Source: Ctenosaura bakeri (taxonomy: Eukaryota; Chordata; Lepidosauria; Squamata; Iguanidae). From it: a stretch of 64,000 nucleotides of DNA. Position numbers and translations under genes: made by a program. Under the pieces are notes generated by a model. The model did no database searches and was not told the origin of the DNA. It saw nothing but the letters and a program-made list of their open reading frames with translations. The DNA lies in the NCBI GenBank assembly GCA_948474755.1, contig CAOLHI010001010.1, positions 372,001-436,000 of the forward strand. Reading direction: 5' to 3'. Position 1 is the stretch's first letter. Each line of letters opens with the position of its first letter. Positions 26,340-36,760 of the stretch are shown here, piece after piece.

Positions 26340-26355
26340 CTCTCTCTCTCTCTCC
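26340..26355. repeat. (CT)n microsatellite
   Basis: Eight CT dinucleotides. Confidence 0.85.
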
Positions 26356-26504
26356 GACAAAGTGTGAGCAACTATGGTTGATACTCAATGACATTCCCAG
26401 GTCTCAGGTTTTGGCCTGGAAACCTCAGGCTCTGGGATGATCCTGAACTGGCAGGTTTAATAGGCCTCATTTTCCCCATCCCTCCAACTGGATTGGATGG
26501 GGGG

Positions 26505-26672
26505 GGGCGAGTTGAGTGTTGGACTATGACCTTGCAGATCAGGGTTTGATTCCTGGCTCAGCCATGGAAACCCACTGGGTGACCTTGGGTGCATCACATA
26601 CTCTCAGCCCCAGAATACCCCAGGATAGGTTCACCTTAAGGCTGCTTTAAGTCAGAAAGGACTTGAAGGCAA
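26505..26672 (+). mobile_element. tRNA-derived squamate SINE
   Basis: Contains 'gagtgttggactatgacctt', 'cagggtttgattcctggctc' (B box), 'gaaacccactgggtgacctt' and the tail 'aaggacttgaaggcaaacag'. Confidence 0.75.
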
Positions 26673-27093
26673 ACAGAAATCCTAGGCTTGTCCTGGAAAG
26701 ATTTATCCAGAGGTGGTTGCTACGGCCTCCTTCTGAGAAACTGGGACCTCCCCAAGGCCACCTAGTCCATTTCCGTGGCTGAACCACACCCTCTCCATCA
26801 ATTACTAGGATTTTCAGGGAAAGAAGAACACTCATTTTTCTAGAGGACCATATCCAGAACCCTAGCTGACTGGACAATTCTAGAGGTAGCCCTTAACTTC
26901 CTTCCCAAAAACTAATAACGCCTCCAGGTTATCCCTTTCAGCTCTCCAAGTTCTCGGACGTCTGTTGCTGAGTGAACTCCCCGCCCTATCTAGTCCGCTA
27001 TTAATCCCGACAACAACCGGTAGAAACTCTGCCGCGGTTCAGGCAGGTGTTGTATCGACCTAGAAAAGTTCCGGGCGCTGAGACAGGGACCAT

Positions 27094-27266
27094 GGCCATT
27101 TCCGCACTAGGCTGTTATAGCGCGACGGTTCCACTTTCAACCTCCTCTGGAATCCTGGGGTTTGCAGTTTCGGGAGGGGCCGGCGGGCCCCTCCCGAAAC
27201 TGCAAACCCCAGGATTCCAGAGGAGGTTGAAAGTGGACCCATCGCGCTATAACAGCCTAGTGCGGC
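27094..27266. mobile_element. Palindromic Harbinger-type MITE at edge of CpG island
   Basis: The left arm, about 27102-27182, is mirrored by the right arm, about 27186-27265; by eye about 78 of 80 positions pair. The left end reads GGCCATTTCCGCACTAG; the right end stops at CTAGTGCGG, without the last bases of the inverted end. Arms contain 'tggggtttgcagttt'. It is the same family as 35639-35822. Confidence 0.8.
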
Positions 27267-28279
27267 AGCAGCGAGCTGAAAGAACCCGGCGCGAGCCCAC
27301 ACGCTTCAGCCCGCCGCTTCCACGCGCCTCTCCCTCCTCTCCCCTCCACCCGCCCGACCACCGCCGTCCAATGAGGGAACCTCCTCCCCGCGTGTTGTTG
27401 GGCAGTTTCCAGAGCGGGGGAACCTCTTCTGCCTCTTTCCCCTCCCTCCCCCTCTCCTCCTCTCTGGCTTTCCCTGGGGAACTTGGTCGCGAGCCCATTA
27501 AAGGGGAGGAGCGGTCGAGGCGCGCTCCCTCCGCCCGTCCACCTTCCCGCCCCTGCCCGGCCGGCCCAGCGCCCCCTCGGGGCTCGGGTGTGGTGAGGCG
27601 CGCTCGCCCACTCCCCTTGCCGAGCTCCAGCCCGGGGAAGAAGAGGACCCAACCCGCTTCCCACCGCGGCGGGCCGGGAAAAGAACCCTCCTCCTCCTCC
27701 TCCTCTAGGCCGGCCCCTCGCCTGGTTGGGCGCGCAGCGGCGGCGAGGGCGGCGGGGGCCGAGGAAGGAAAAGGAGCCGCGCGCTCTGCCTTAGCGAGGC
27801 CGCTGCCTGCATGCTTCCCTCCCTCCCTCGAGAAGTAGCTGCAAAAAGAAGCAGCAGCAGCAGCTGCACCAAGGAGCGTTGCCAAGGATCAGCCGCTGTT
27901 AGTAGGCAAATTGCTGCCGCCGGGGCCGAAGGGGACAGCAGAGCGCGGCGCTTTCCAGCCCTGGAAAGGGAGAGGAGGAGCGGAGCTGGGCCGGGGGCGG
28001 GGAGGCAGGCAGGCAGAAACACAGCGAGACACATATAAACACAAAACACGCCGGGCGGTGCACGAGGGATCCGTCCAAAGGGCAGCCCCGAACTCGGTCC
28101 GCTCCGAGAGGCTGACTCAGGGGGACTCCCTCCCATCCCCATCAATGCGGTCCGGACCAAGAGAGTCCCTTGACACTTGGGGGAAAGATCGCCCCGGCTT
28201 CTCTTGGAAGTGACTGAGGACAACTCAGACCTTCCTCCGAGGGGGCAAAAGGAGGGCTTGTGAGCGTTTGCTGGCATGC

Positions 28280-28285
28280 ATGTAG
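28280..28285 (+). promoter_or_regulatory. Start-stop upstream ORF (ATGTAG)
   Basis: ATG at 28280-28282 is followed at once by TAG at 28283-28285, about 240 bases before the SH3PXD2A start codon. If it is in the mRNA, it could lower translation. Whether the mRNA includes it is unknown. Confidence 0.3.
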
Positions 28286-28526
28286 CCCTTGTAGTTTCCT
28301 GCATTCTTATGATTTAAAAAAACACTGCACACTGAAACAGCTTCTTCTGCAATCCTCTCCGGCAAGCAGAAGCGGGAAAGAAAAGGAAGAGAGAGAGAGA
28401 GCATTGGCTTCCTAGGAAATCCTTCTTGAGAGCAAAGGAACCGTCCTGAAAAGAATAAGCGTACTCATCATAATACAAGGATACATCTGGACTCTGTTTG
28501 CATTTCCTGGTTTTCCTGGGGACAAG

Positions 28527-28598
28527 ATGCTGTCCTACAGTGTCCTGGATGCTAACGTGGTGGACGTGGAAAAAAGGCGAACCCCTTCCAAGCATTAT
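28527..28598 (+). CDS. SH3PXD2A: SH3PXD2A (TKS5/FISH) first coding exon, start of PX domain
   Basis: SH3PXD2A is a cytoplasmic Src-substrate scaffold with an N-terminal PX domain and five SH3 domains. It recruits partners to phosphoinositide-rich membrane at podosomes and invadopodia. The exon encodes 24 residues, MLSYSVLDANVVDVEK then RRTPSKHY, close to human MLAYCVQDATVVDVEK and RRNPSKHY, and clearly nearer to SH3PXD2A than to SH3PXD2B. It stops in phase 0 at the donor gtgagt (28599), the same residue at which human exon 1 ends. The start is supported by an A at -3, an in-frame TAG at 28413-28415 and no in-frame ATG between. Only this exon is in the window; the next, encoding VYIINVTW-type residues, was looked for in 28.6-64 kb and not found. 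This is the start of the long, PX-containing isoform. Confidence 0.93.
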
Positions 28599-28824
28599 GT
28601 GAGTAAAGAGGGGTGAACAATGCTTGCAGTGGGGCTATTAAAGCCCGGGAGTCCCAGTGCATGCCCTGGCGGTGGAGCGGGTGTCACTCCTGGAGCATGG
28701 TGCCCACATTCATGGTTGGACTGCTGGCTGCAAAGAGCCAGAGAGGTCTTTTGAGGAATGAGGAAGGCAGGAGGGAGTTCTTGACTATATGCTATCTTTT
28801 CCTTGTCCGAGACCTTTTGGGGTG

Positions 28825-28982
28825 ACTTTATGGTCAGGTAGCATAGGTCGCACTCTCCTAGCCTCAGAGGAAGGTAAGGGCAGACCTCCTCTGATCAAAT
28901 TCTGCCAGGAAAACTCCCATGATAGGTTTATCTTAGGGTTGACAAAAGACAGAAATGAATTGAAGGCACATAAAAACAAATG
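28825..28982 (+). mobile_element. Partial tRNA-derived SINE (body and tail)
   Basis: Contains 'agcctcagaggaaggtaagg', 'gcagacctcctctgatcaaa', 'gccaggaaaactcccatgat' and the tail 'tgaattgaaggcacataaaa'. The tRNA-like head is missing or unrecognisable. Confidence 0.65.
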
Positions 28983-29049
28983 GAGCACAGGAGCTTTTTG
29001 CAAGCCTTCTAACATGGTGTAAGCATCCCTTGAGAGTGTGCTTCTGTGT

Positions 29050-29175
29050 AAACAATAACAACAACAACAAAGTCTTGTGACACTTTTAGCATGGACTGGC
29101 ACTTTTATTAGGACATAGCCTTGGATGGGCATTGTTGCCTTCATCAGGTGCACTGGATGAAGTGGACAGTGTGTA
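29050..29175 (+). mobile_element. Short interspersed repeat ('agtcttgtgacactttta' type)
   Basis: Reads 'aaagtcttgtgacactttta' followed by a Phe-rich remnant and 'ttcatcaggtgcactggatg', a known reptile repeat pattern of uncertain class. Related pieces occur at 35.43, 35.86, 37.70 and 59.41 kb. Confidence 0.5.
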
Positions 29176-31329
29176 CAACACATATGGCATAATAAATGTA
29201 CGACTTTTTAAGGTGGCCCAAGACTCTGTATCAGTTTTTGCTGCATCTGGCTACTCTTCTTGAAATATGAGATGGAATTGTATGTGAGAAAGAACGAGAG
29301 GGAGAGAGAGGATGAGCTGGGCACCAACACTTGGACTGGGTTTCTGTGTGAGACAAATGACCTTCTTACGTGGTCTCAAAGGACATGGGATTGGGTATAC
29401 AGATGTAAAACAAGATACTCTGTGGCTAAATTTTAGAAGTGGCACCTAAAAGTGGTAGCATTAAGTAATCCTGTCACAAAGAAAAGCTCTTTGCCACAGC
29501 AGGACATTTTCTTGAATTCTCTTCTGTGTGGCACAGTAAGATTTGCTGCAGGAAATTGGACTAGACTGGGTGATGTTTAGGCACCAAACAGCCCTGTGCA
29601 TGTGATGGCAGTGCCAGTTCATTGATGCACAAGAATGTCACCCTCTAGTAGTCAAACTGGCTGACCATTATTTGCCCTTTCCATTTAGAACAAGACACAT
29701 CTGAGCCATCTGAGTATGTTTGACTCATCTTATTATTTCAGTCTTGATGAACAGTTGGCAAAGGTATGCTTAGGTTTCTTCTGCTCTCTGAGATGCATAC
29801 TGATTGGTGTGTCCCTGCTTTTCTGCAATTTGGTGCTCATTTTCTTGAACTACTGTTTGAGCTTCACAGACCCAAAGGAAAATGAACAGGGCATTTCCCT
29901 TTGGAGCGATTTGAGATATCAGTGTAAGGACCCTGCCGCTCTCCTGAGTGGGCATCCTTGTTTCTGTGTCATTTTCTATTGGAAAATTGTAATTGCTTGA
30001 CTTTTTCATTGGAGATCAGGCCAGTGACCATAGGTGAACCCTCGATCTTTCTCCATAGTTGAGCCAATTCAATCAGTGAGCAATTCTCATTGCGTTCCTG
30101 TGGAGTGCAGGCCAGGACATGATCGCAGACATTGCATGAACAAAGACCCATAGAGGAAGTAGGGTTGGTGCTATCTATAGGCAAAATGAGGTGGCTGCCT
30201 GGGGCAGCAGATTTTTGGGTGTCATACAAGAGCAGGAAATTGCCAGTTGCTTTTACTGCCAGAGAAGGGATAAGGTGCTTGCTAGAATTTCTGCCTCAGA
30301 TGCTCAAAGAACTGGCCTGGCTTTGCATATCATACACCTTGACCAGGGCAGGGAGTACCTCAGGCAGCAAATTGTCTTGGGCTGGCCCTGAGAGAAATTA
30401 AAATGTAGCACTGTGACACACTGGATACAATAAGATGGGCTTTGCTAGCTCTAATGTGAGTAAATACAAGAAGGGGATGCAGCTACAGTGCTGACACAAA
30501 GTTAGGCTCAGCTGTCCTTTGGCCATTTTGGCCAGTTAGGATTGCGCTAGTCATCTTATTTTTTTTTTTCAGGTCTTGGCTTTACAGACTTTTGCCAGTC
30601 ATGATGAAGGTTGTGTTGGCTTCCACAAACAGCCTCAAGAATGCTAATGATGGCCAGTCCTGTTATGAAGATGAGTAGGGTAGTGATGCCTACAATGAGA
30701 TTTCTCAAAGCATCTGCAAATGCAGGGGAGGCACAGTTTTCACTCCACATCAGGTGGTAGGAGAGCACCATTTGGGCTTTGGCTCAGGCAGCAAAGTCCC
30801 CTGAGCTGATAATGGTGCTATTGTTTCAGGGTATGTTCTTGAAACTCTACTGTTTTGCATTTAAATATGGGAAAGGTGCTTCAAAAAATAAAAACTCAAA
30901 CCTTTCTGGATTAGGTCAAACATCTGTCCAACATCTTGCTTGTCACAGTAACCAGTCAGAAGCTTCCAGAAAAAAACAGAACATGGAAAAGTTTTTTGGG
31001 GGGTGGTGGTGGAGGAGACTGTGACTTCCAGAATTCACCCAGTTAATGTGGCCACTAGACTTAGAAGTTCTGGTAGTTGTAATCCAAACAGGTGCTTTTC
31101 CAAATTACAAGAAATCATAGGATAGGATATGAACACAGTTACTGACATAGATGGCCCTGAAAAAGGAGGCTCTTGTTCAGCAATCATAGTTAGCAGCCAT
31201 TAGTAAAGCTACTTCTATTGATATTGATAACCCCCCTGTAAAGCCATGTAGTTGGATCCAAACTTAGTCTTGCTTAGAAGAAATGCTTTGAAATTTTGGG
31301 AAGTCATAACAGATTTTTCCCATTGACTG

Positions 31330-32285
31330 CAGTGGTTCAGTTCGTTCATTTATTTATAAACTGCTTAGGCCTGAAGATTTCAAAATGGTGCACAAGTGTC
31401 ATAAAAGAGATGCTTGTCTGGAATACACAAGAGATGCTTGAGAAAAGAAGTAAATCTTCACTATATGCCAAATAAGAGTTGTCAGAGTTTGTCTAGCACT
31501 GTGGGAAGAGTGTGCCACATAGTGAGTGCTAAATGATCTCCTCTGAACGGTTGTGGAGTGGATCTCAGGAGTTTGTTGTACCATCAGGAGGGCTTCTCTG
31601 GATATTCTCAAAGGTCAGTTGTGTCTGTAAGGGAAAATTCAGTCTTTCCGGTGACCAGGTCATTTAAGGTATTGTATACCAGCAGGAAAGTCTTAACTCT
31701 GATCCAACAGCAAATAGCTAGCCAGTGCAGTTCCTTCAGCAGAGCTGTTATGTTTTGAGTAAGTTACCCCATTCAAAATCCCTGCCAAACTTTTCTGTCC
31801 GTGCTTCAGCTTGTAGACCAGCTTTGAAGACAGTGCCACATAGAGCACACTGCATTAGCCTAGCTGTGAGGTTACCAGTATTTAAATCACTGTATCCCAG
31901 ACCAAGAATGTCTTTGGCTGTCATAGCAGGCAAAGTTGTTGAAAGGCTATCAAGCCATTGAGACAATCTGGGCTTCCATCAACAAAAATGGATCCAAGCT
32001 GTGCACTGCCTCCTTTTGAGGGAGTGAACCACCATATAGAACAGTTAGGTTATGTGTCTCCTAAACCTGGGAACCACTTCGCCACAAGGCCTACATTTTG
32101 CTAGGATTCAGACTCAGGTTTTTGCCCACATCCAGAAAATTGTGATGCTCTGTCCCTATGTAGCTACAGCTGTTTCTGGTGCAACAGAGAAAGTGAGTTT
32201 AGTCTTATCAGCATAATGATGCTGCTTTGCCCCCAGTCTTCTAATGACTGCTCCCAGTGGCTTTTCTTGGCTTTAAACATGGCTA
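31330..32285. mobile_element. Degraded long interspersed repeat, probably LINE-derived
   Basis: Phrases such as 'gtgggaagagtgtgccacat', 'ctagccagtgcagttccttc', 'gacagtgccacatagagcac' and 'cataatgatgctgctttgcc' occur in the order I associate with a long, abundant reptile repeat (L2-type LINE, probably on the minus strand). Much decayed, with no ORF. Family assignment is from memory. Confidence 0.4.
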
Positions 32286-32339
32286 TTGCTCGTCAGTTGG
32301 CCAGACACCTTGACAGCTGGATATGTGTATACGCTCTTT

Positions 32340-32578
32340 TACACCAGTGTGCCAGTGTGGTACAATGGTTTGAGCAGTGGGCTAGAATTTCAGGAGGCCA
32401 GGATCTGAGTCTCTGCTCAGCCATGGAAATGCATAGCATGACCCTGGGTAAGTCACACATTCTCAGCTTTGGAGGAAGGCATTTTTCCTCTGAAAAATAT
32501 CTTGCCAAGAAAAGCCCTATGAGAGGGTCTCAACAAGTCAGAATCAATTTGAAGGCACGCAACAACAACAACAATTCA
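32340..32578 (+). mobile_element. tRNA-derived squamate SINE, full length
   Basis: Head 'tggtacaatggtttgagcag', B-box region 'ggatctgagtctctgctcag', body 'ccatggaaatgcatagcatg' and 'gccaagaaaagccctatgag', tail 'atttgaaggcacgcaacaac' plus AAC repeats. Confidence 0.8.
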
Positions 32579-32992
32579 ATGTTATGAAATAGGATACAAA
32601 GATGCAGTTCAGATACAGAAGCCTAAATGGTGAATGACAGAGATCAGATGGGCTTTTCAATTGGAATGGAGGTGGAAAACAATGCTTGTTAGAAAATAAC
32701 TCACAAGTGGGGCTGATGATCATCAATAAGGACCCAAGCAGGATCTGAGCCTGCTATTCAGTTATTCAGTTCTTTGATGGATGGTGTCAGAGGATTAGTG
32801 GCTTGTAGAAGATATAGCTGTACTGCAGAATGGCCCAGACAGATCTTCATGGCACCTGATATGATCAGGCTGCATTCTTGTGTGTGGTTATACCAGAATA
32901 AGATCGTCTCACAGCATTGTGCTGTATGTCTTAAAAAGGGAGGACAAAACTTATCAATGCCAGGTTGTCCATGTCATCACAAACAATTGTGA

Positions 32993-33100
32993 TGCCTACC
33001 CTCCAAATATGGGAGGGATACAGGGCCTGCAAGTGGAAACTGATGGAAGACCTCCATGACAGTGGGCAGCCTCTGAATGGAGCATCACTTGCCAATTTTT
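32993..33100 (+). repeat. One arm of a dispersed inverted repeat (partner at 35250)
   Basis: Includes 'ggtggaaactgatggaagac'-type sequence (here 'aagtggaaactgatggaaga') and 'gggcagcctctgaatggagc'. The reverse complement of 35250-35356 matches over about 105 bases with roughly nine in ten identical by eye. Family unknown. Confidence 0.7.
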
Positions 33101-33194
33101 TGCATTTCATTACTTTCTAACTTCATTGTTTCTTTACAACCCCTTGCCTCATTATATGTATATACATACTTACAGTTCAGGATAGCATCCTATA

Positions 33195-33405
33195 CATCAA
33201 TAGCAGTTAGCAGTTACATTTCTATACTGCTTATCAGTGTTAAGCAGTTAACAATGTTGTAAGTTTATTGCTCCCAACAAGCTGGGTACTATTTTACTGA
33301 TCTATGGAAAGATGGAAGGCTGAGTCAACCTGGAGCCCTGAAGGACTCAACTCACAACATTATGACTGCAGTACTGGCATTTAACCACTGCATCACCAGG
33401 GCATC
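33195..33405 (-). mobile_element. Sauria-type tRNA-derived SINE
   Basis: Read on the minus strand: 'gccctggtgatgcagtggtt' (A box), 'aaatgccagtactgcagtca', 'ggttgactcagccttccatc', 'gtacccagcttgttgggagc', ending in 'cagtatagaaatgtaactgc'. This is the pattern of a widespread squamate SINE, different in body from the copies at 26505 or 44078. Confidence 0.75.
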
Positions 33406-33557
33406 AGATGAAGTTGATTATAATAAACCTGGTGTCACAATAAATTATTAATCTTGAAGATGCCTGAACGTTCTTAATTGGTTTTGCTGCAAAACACTTA
33501 ACACAGTTACAGTTCTGTGGACTCTGTCCATTCTGTATCGATAGCAACTGCTTTCTT

Positions 33558-33690
33558 TCAGGGCTGAGGAACTTGTGACTCTTCAGATATTGTTTGTTTC
33601 TAATTCCAAACAGCCTCTACTAACCTGGCCAGTGGTGGAAGATGGTATGACTGTTGTCCAGAGCCATCTAGAGATCCAGTGTTTCCTCAT
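33558..33690. mobile_element. Palindromic MITE copy
   Basis: Has 'tgactcttcagatattgttt', 'ctaacctggccagtggtgga' and 'tgactgttgtccagagccat', the two arms and centre of the same repeat as at 18145. Confidence 0.5.
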
Positions 33691-35249
33691 CCATTCACTT
33701 TCATTGGCTTCTAACACTTTCGCAGTCTGCAAAGTGGAAGTCTTTTTGAACCATGTCAAGATTGGAATCTGAAAGCAATTGTAGTGGGAAATGTACTTAA
33801 AAAATTTGATTGTGTTCCAGAAAATATTTATAAGCCTAAAAAAAAATCATATCGGAGAAAAGAGATGGCTAGTTCTGTTGAGTTTCCAGTGTTTGATTGT
33901 GACTGGCTATTTAATTTTGCTCTGTTCCTTTGAAGATTTTTTTAAATAGCAAAGTGCTTAAAGAAGAAGCACCAAGTTCTAAGCAAATATTTTCCCTTTG
34001 TAAAATGAGCAAACTGCTCTGTCGTTAAGAACATAACAGTAATTCTATTTAGCTATATATTGCAAATTATTTGGTAGTAAATTACAAATTCTGTTGTCAA
34101 TTGAGGCAGGTACACATATGCTTGATTGAAATAACCCTGTATTCCCTCCCTGTATTCCCTACCCCAACTGTTATCAAATAGATGGTTTTCACCATTCCAG
34201 CATTTCCAAACACTAGGCAAACAAGATTGGAACAGAGGAAGCTGTGCAGAAATATACCAATCTTTTCCATTGTTAAACTGAGGACTAGGAACTTGTTCTT
34301 GAACAATATGAATGCTGAAATGTTTAAAATTCTTCAGCTGCAGAAGGATTCTGATTTCATGGTTATGCAGATTACAAGATCTTTTCCAACCACAACACAG
34401 TCATGCAGTACTAACTTTATAGACTTGCTGTGTGGAAAATGTTCCCTACTTCTACATGAATTAGTTAACACTGCTGCTGCTTAATTGGAGCGTCTCATTC
34501 TCCTCTTCTCATTTTTGCTCCCTGGAGGATGCCCTTTGATTTCGCAAGACTGCTGCCAGGTTGTCTGATACATCAGATACATATTGGCTGACTAGATTCA
34601 CCCAAGAGTGCTTTCATGTGCAATATTTAACCTGATCTTCAAGATGTACAGTATATTGAGAATGGGTGATCAAAACCCAACCACAGCCTCCAAACTAATA
34701 CATCTACATGTATGCCTTTTCCTCATTTTTATATGTTAGTACTGGCTAAGTGAATCCAGCTGCCATTATATTATTATTCCCTATTCTTCCCTTAGGTCTT
34801 TTTCATGTGCTTTGTTCAGTCTCATTTTAAAATAACTCACTATTGCAATAAGCAGGCCTTGTGTTTTGCCTGTGTGGGAAAAGAGAAATCTGTGACATTT
34901 TCCATCCAAGGTCAACATTACAAAGGGGTTACTTTCAACATGTTGATTGCTAGCTGTTATCTCTCACTTTCCTTCAGATGTTCGGGAGTATGTAGGGAGC
35001 AGCATACTCAAATATTTGTGCATATGATTCAGCAATATGTATCAAAATTATATATTGAGTTCCAGGATTCCCAGAGATAGAGGAGACATCACCTACCCTA
35101 TAATAGCTTGAATGTGTATAACAGCTTCTGTTTGCATTTATCCCTTTCCTCTCATATCTTTACTTTATCTCTTTGCTCCATCTTCAGATTGCAATATCCT
35201 TAGTACAAGTCTTCTTCCTCATGCTGCAAAGTGCACATTGGGTTATTTT

Positions 35250-35356
35250 CAAAATTGGCAAATGATGCTCCGTTCAGAGGCTGCCCACGGTCATGGAGGT
35301 CTTCCATCAGTTTCCACCTGCAGCCCCTGTATTCCTCCCCTATTTGGAGGGTAGGC
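35250..35356 (-). repeat. Second arm of dispersed inverted repeat (partner at 32993)
   Basis: 'cagaggctgcccacggtcat' and 'ggaggtcttccatcagtttc' are the reverse complement of sequence at about 33030-33085. Confidence 0.7.
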
Positions 35357-35449
35357 AAACATTCCAGAACATTATAGACAGCGTAAAAGGAACAATATAA
35401 AAAGAAGGGAAGGAAATGTGGAGAAGGGGAGAGTCTTGTGGCAATTTTA

Positions 35450-35639
35450 ATTTGCTGTTGTATGTCTTAACTTATGGTGACCCTAAAGCAAACCTATCAC
35501 AGGGTTTCTTGGCAGAATTTTTTCAGAGGGGGTTTGCTCTTGCTATCATCTAAGACTGAGAGAAAATGATTTGTCCAAGGTCACCCAGAGGGTTTCTGTG
35601 GCCAAGTGGGGATTTGATCCCTGGTCTCTGGGAGTCTTA
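35450..35639 (-). mobile_element. tRNA-derived squamate SINE, nested in another repeat
   Basis: On the plus strand the tail comes first ('tgctgttgtatgtcttaact'), then 'gggtttcttggcagaatttt', 'ccaaggtcacccagagggtt' and the B-box complement 'ggggatttgatccctggtct'. It abuts 'gtcttgtggcaattt' on the left and the palindromic MITE on the right. Confidence 0.75.
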
Positions 35640-35822
35640 GGCTATTTCCGCACTAGAATGTTATAGTGCTATTATTCCACTTTCAACATCCAACGGAATC
35701 CTGGGGTTTGCAGTTTAGGGAGGGGCCTTTGAGGGTCCTCCCTAAACTGCAAACCCCAGGATTCCATAGGATGTTGAAATTGGAATAATAGCACTATAAT
35801 AGTTTTGTGCAGAAATGGCCTT
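35639..35822. mobile_element. Palindromic PIF/Harbinger-type MITE with TTA duplication
   Basis: Inverted arms of about 85 bases: left GGCTATTTCCGCACTAG, right ..TTTTGTGCAGAAATGGCC, both containing 'gggtttgcagttta' or its complement. TTA flanks both sides, the 3-bp target preferred by Harbinger elements. No coding capacity. Confidence 0.75.
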
Positions 35823-36689
35823 AGTCTCAACACTATACTTTGTTGGCTCATGGCATTCTTTAAGACTCACTGGTTTATTTCAGCATGAGCTTTTGTTGGA
35901 TAGACCGATGGAGTACAATATCCAAGCTTCAGGCATCAATGTTTTTTAAACATGAAGCTTCACTATTGTACTCCATCAGGACTTCTGAGGAAGTGGATTG
36001 TAATCCATGTGAGATCATGCTAAAATAAATATTTAAAAGTTTAAGTATAGTACCTGAAATAACAAGGGAAATGGATATCAAATAGATTTCTTTCTAGAGT
36101 TATATTTATGTCTGCAGTCACCATATCCCCCTTGCTCTGTGGTGAAAGATATTTATTCAGAGCTCAGAAAGTTACTTTTGGACTATAGCTCCCAGAATCT
36201 CACTACCCCAGTTCCATGCTGAGAGTTGTAAACCAAAAGTAAAACTTTTCCTGGCTCCATATTTATTTATACATACTGTCGGTATTTTTTTAAAACATGG
36301 TAACAGGAAAGATACCTTCAAAATACTGTAAATGTGAATCCCAACAGCAGTGAAATGCTGGTACCGTATATATAGGAGGCAGGGGCAGGCTATGGTCTAT
36401 GCAGTGGTGGCCTTGCCAAATCCAAAATTAAAGGGCAAGATGCCCAACCTATTCAGATCGTGGGCCACCATAAGAGCACAGGATGCCCTCTAAACAGAAG
36501 TGTTTGCCATGTTTCAGTTCCTAAACCCCTTGCCTAGGTTAAAGGTGTTATCACTGTAGTATGTGTTTTATCTCTTCTGAGGATGTCTCTATCTACCATG
36601 GGCAGAAAGCAGGCTTCTGTCATAGAAAGGAGAGTAGAAGAAACCTTTTGGAACCTTTTCTGAAAACTTTACCAAGCTTCCCCCCCCCC

Positions 36690-36760
36690 GTGTGGTATTT
36701 ATTGATTTGGCAAATTTGTATCCTGCCCTTCCACCCCCCAGTGATGCCCAAGGTATCTCT
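36690..36760 (-). mobile_element. LINE 3' tail remnant
   Basis: On the minus strand reads like 'gcgtcac..gggaggcaggatacaaat', the same tail type as at 1640-1690. Short and decayed. Confidence 0.35.

Larger units (their letters stand above)
18276..26940. other. Intergenic region between STN1 and SH3PXD2A
   Basis: About 8.7 kb with no exon I can recognise. It holds MITE, SINE and CR1 copies listed separately. Stretches 18.3-19.6, 20.2-20.9 and 21.1-24.8 kb look like AT-rich unique sequence. Open frames there are short and show no known domain. Confidence 0.65.
26940..28526 (+). promoter_or_regulatory. SH3PXD2A: SH3PXD2A CpG island, promoter and 5' UTR
   Basis: From about 26.95 to 28.25 kb the sequence becomes strongly GC-rich and CpG-dense, unlike everything around it except the element at 59.9 kb. 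It carries GC-box-like sites (ggggcgggg near 27993), a CTC-rich run near 27690 and an AGC run near 27853. There is no strong TATA box, as usual for CpG-island promoters. It ends just before the first coding exon of SH3PXD2A, so it is best read as that gene's promoter and 5' UTR. The transcription start cannot be fixed from sequence. Long frames through the island on both strands (up to 263 codons) are expected in GC-rich DNA and match no protein I know. Confidence 0.8.

Noticed and set aside
27047..27885. 263-codon plus-strand and 212-codon minus-strand frames over the CpG island
   Set aside because: Low-complexity Pro/Arg/Ser-rich or Glu/Gly-rich translations that run through a palindromic MITE; typical of GC-rich promoter DNA.
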